From Ophiosphaerella korrae (taxonomy: Eukaryota; Ascomycota; Dothideomycetes; Pleosporales; Phaeosphaeriaceae): 10,284 nucleotides of DNA. Below the pieces are notes generated by a model that did not search any database, had not been told where the DNA came from, and worked only from the letters and a program-made list of their open reading frames with translations. Of this stretch, positions 9,155 through 10,284 are shown piece by piece. Made by a program: the position numbers and the translations under genes. Every line of letters starts with the position of its first letter. The first letter of the stretch is position 1. The stretch is from the NCBI GenBank assembly GCA_028456385.1, contig JALNQF010000958.1, positions 1 through 10,284 of the forward strand, in the 5' to 3' direction.

Positions 9155-9330
9155 AAAAAACTAAGAAGTTAAAAAGATTTTATAATACTAATTCTATAAT
9201 AGTAAAAATTACTACTTAGTAAAATAAATAAGTATAAATAAAAAAAGATAACTATAAAAAGATATATAAAAACTAGAAGAGTTTTAAAATTAAAATTTCT
9301 TAGACTACTTAGTAGTAAATAGAAAAGACT
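9155..9330 (+). pseudogene. Chromodomain at the C-terminus of copy B integrase
   Basis: The frame starting near 9161 reads *EVKKIL*Y*FYNSKNYYLVK*, then INKK..L*KDI*KLEEF*N*NFLDYL. This fits a chromodomain: EVEKIL opening, YLVKW strand and the closing WED...LE helix. The stops fall where Trp and Gln belong, as expected after RIP. A chromodomain after integrase defines the chromovirus clade of Ty3/Gypsy and is known in relatives to bind methylated histone H3 and steer insertion to heterochromatin. Whether this variant kept the aromatic cage cannot be told because the key codons are mutated. Confidence 0.85.
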
Positions 9331-9945
9331 TACGCTATTAGTAATAAGTAGAAAGGTACTAAATATACCTAATATAGTAAGAACCTAAGTAGCTTCTATA
9401 GTAACTTTAAAGTTTAGCTTAGACTCTAAAAGAGTAGACTATATAATAGACTTATTATTATTTAAAGCTTTTATTTTATAAAAATAAACTAAATAAGTAT
9501 AATTTTTTACTTATTTACTTAGAATTTAATTATATTCTTTTTTAGCTTCTATAATCTATAATAATAGTTTATTTTAAGTATAGTTAATAGCTCTTTCTAT
9601 TATATATAAGTATAGATATATAATAAGTATTTTAAACTTATACTTTACTAAAGATATACTAGATAAGTTATAAAATAAGTAAGTATTAGTATAGATATAT
9701 ACTTTATAAGCTTTACTATACTTTAAAAAAAAATAAGCTAATAGAGAGTTTAAGGATTTATAATAAGAATAAAAGAATATTATAATACTATAGTATAATA
9801 TATAATCTACTAATTAAAAATAATAAAGAGTAAACTTAGTAGGTATAAAAATAGAAAATAAGAAACTTAATATTAATAAAAAAACTAGATTAATAATTAT
9901 AAACCTAAAATAAAGAAATAAAAACCTATCTAGAGAGAAAGATAG
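9331..9945 (+). other. Non-coding 3' spacer of copy B with polypurine tract candidate
   Basis: About 615 bp between the chromodomain and the 3' LTR. I find no domain, tRNA or structured RNA on either strand. A purine run, AGAGAGAAAGATAG at 9932-9945, sits directly before the LTR start, where a retrotransposon needs its polypurine tract to prime plus-strand DNA. The rest is probably 3' untranslated sequence of the element, though it could include the end of the polyprotein. Confidence 0.6.
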
Positions 9946-10284
9946 TATTATAGATATAATAAGAGAAATTATAATAGAACTAATTAGTTTTAACTTAAGT
10001 ACTAGTAAAGTATAAGATAAGTAAAGTAATAACTTAGATTAAAAAATAAACTATAATCTAAATACGTAATATAAAGTAATCTATAAATATATATAATAAA
10101 TTAGAGTAATCTATAAAGTTATATAAATAGATTAGTATAAGTATATAGTTAGTAGTAATATATATTATTAGGATAGTATTAGTAATCTAATCTTTAACTT
10201 AGAATAATAATACTTAATATTATATATATAAATTAACTATTATTTATAGTTATTACTAATTACTATATAAGCTTTTGTTATTAC
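9946..10284 (+). repeat. 3' LTR of Gypsy copy B (reaches the window end)
   Basis: It starts TATTATAGATATAATAAGAG right after the purine tract and shares two long blocks with the solo LTR (to about 10040, and 10164-10257). It also shares TATATAGTTAGTA and TTATTAGGATAGTATTAG with the copy A LTR. Between them is its own tandem repeat of about 30 bp, units 10076-10105 and 10106-10135, both beginning GTAATCTATAAA. The last bases are TTGTTATTAC; one more A would give a TG...CA-type end, so the LTR may finish one base beyond the window. The final 30 bp do not align well with the solo LTR, so the exact end is uncertain. Confidence 0.82.

Larger units (their letters stand above)
1..10284. other. RIP-mutated, AT-rich transposon block
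   Basis: Throughout the window CA and TG dinucleotides are rare and TA is very frequent, while CT, AG and some CG remain. In every recognisable protein the lesions are C-to-T or G-to-A transitions of this context: Gln and Trp codons have become TAA or TAG, Cys and His have become Tyr, and Asp has become Asn. This is the known signature of repeat-induced point mutation, a premeiotic genome defence of filamentous ascomycetes acting on duplicated DNA. No open frame without many stops resembles a host gene. Decay is heavier from 5673 to the right end than in 1-5672. The assignment to Pezizomycotina is an inference from RIP plus the Fot1-like and chromovirus families; I did not compute RIP indices. 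Confidence 0.93.
5673..10284 (+). mobile_element. Ty3/Gypsy chromovirus LTR retrotransposon, copy B (5' part missing, split by a solo LTR)
   Basis: This plus-strand copy is of the same family as A. It begins without LTR or gag directly at the end of A's LTR, inside the stretch before the protease, and proceeds through protease, RT, RNase H, integrase and chromodomain to a 3' LTR at 9946. A solo LTR (6881-7302) interrupts it between RT and RNase H. The abrupt start at A's outer LTR boundary is best explained by A having inserted into B, with B's 5' half lying beyond the left window edge; a truncation is the alternative. B is richer in A/T than A, with more conserved Asp codons changed to Asn, consistent with longer exposure to RIP. 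Confidence 0.88.

Noticed and set aside
6881..10284. A complete LTR retrotransposon bounded by similar LTRs at 6881 and 9946
   Set aside because: The region after 7302 starts in the RT connection rather than at a primer site and gag. It continues the RT that ends at 6880, and the LTR at 6881 has its own 5-bp target duplication. It is a solo LTR inside copy B.
1..10284. AT-rich organelle or low-GC bacterial DNA
   Set aside because: The content is fungal transposons with systematic CA and TG loss. The in-frame stops are TAA and TAG at Gln and Trp positions, not TGA, so an alternative mitochondrial code would not open the frames.
1..10284. Short open frames as host genes
   Set aside because: Every recognisable protein segment belongs to transposon genes full of stops. 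Short open stretches elsewhere have skewed composition and no start, motif or neighbour to support them.

Overview
The window contains no intact gene that I can find. It is an AT-rich block of dead, nested transposable elements of the kind left by repeat-induced point mutation (RIP) in filamentous ascomycetes (Pezizomycotina). The dinucleotides CA and TG are almost absent and TA is everywhere. CpG survives patchily. Conceptual translations show the expected RIP changes: Gln codons become TAA/TAG, Trp codons become TAG/TAA, Cys and His become Tyr, Asp becomes Asn and Gly becomes Arg. The species cannot be named from this sequence.

Four elements can be separated. (1) Gypsy copy A lies on the minus strand. 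Its 5' LTR is 5672-5217, followed leftwards by gag with two zinc knuckles, an aspartic protease and the reverse transcriptase (RT), which runs off the window at base 1. (2) A Fot1/pogo-type DNA transposon (563-2410, plus strand) with about 70-bp terminal inverted repeats and a TA target duplication is inserted into the RT of copy A. It carries a decayed DD35D transposase. (3) Gypsy copy B, same family, plus strand, starts abruptly at 5673 in the stretch before the protease. It continues through RT, RNase H, integrase and a C-terminal chromodomain to a 3' LTR at 9946. (4) A solo LTR of the same family (6881-7302) splits copy B exactly between RT and RNase H and is flanked by a 5-bp target duplication.

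The simplest history is that copy B inserted first. Copy A then inserted into B in the opposite orientation, so the 5' half of B should lie left of the window. The Fot1-like element later inserted into A, and a separate insertion that recombined to a solo LTR also hit B. Base composition agrees: B looks more decayed than A, for example YLDN in B against an intact YLDD in A.

The elements do not cooperate; each is an inactive relic. The block probably belongs to an AT-rich heterochromatic compartment such as an AT isochore, subtelomere or centromere. I see no evidence for an undescribed biological system; the interest lies in the nesting, the mutation pattern and the LTR variants.
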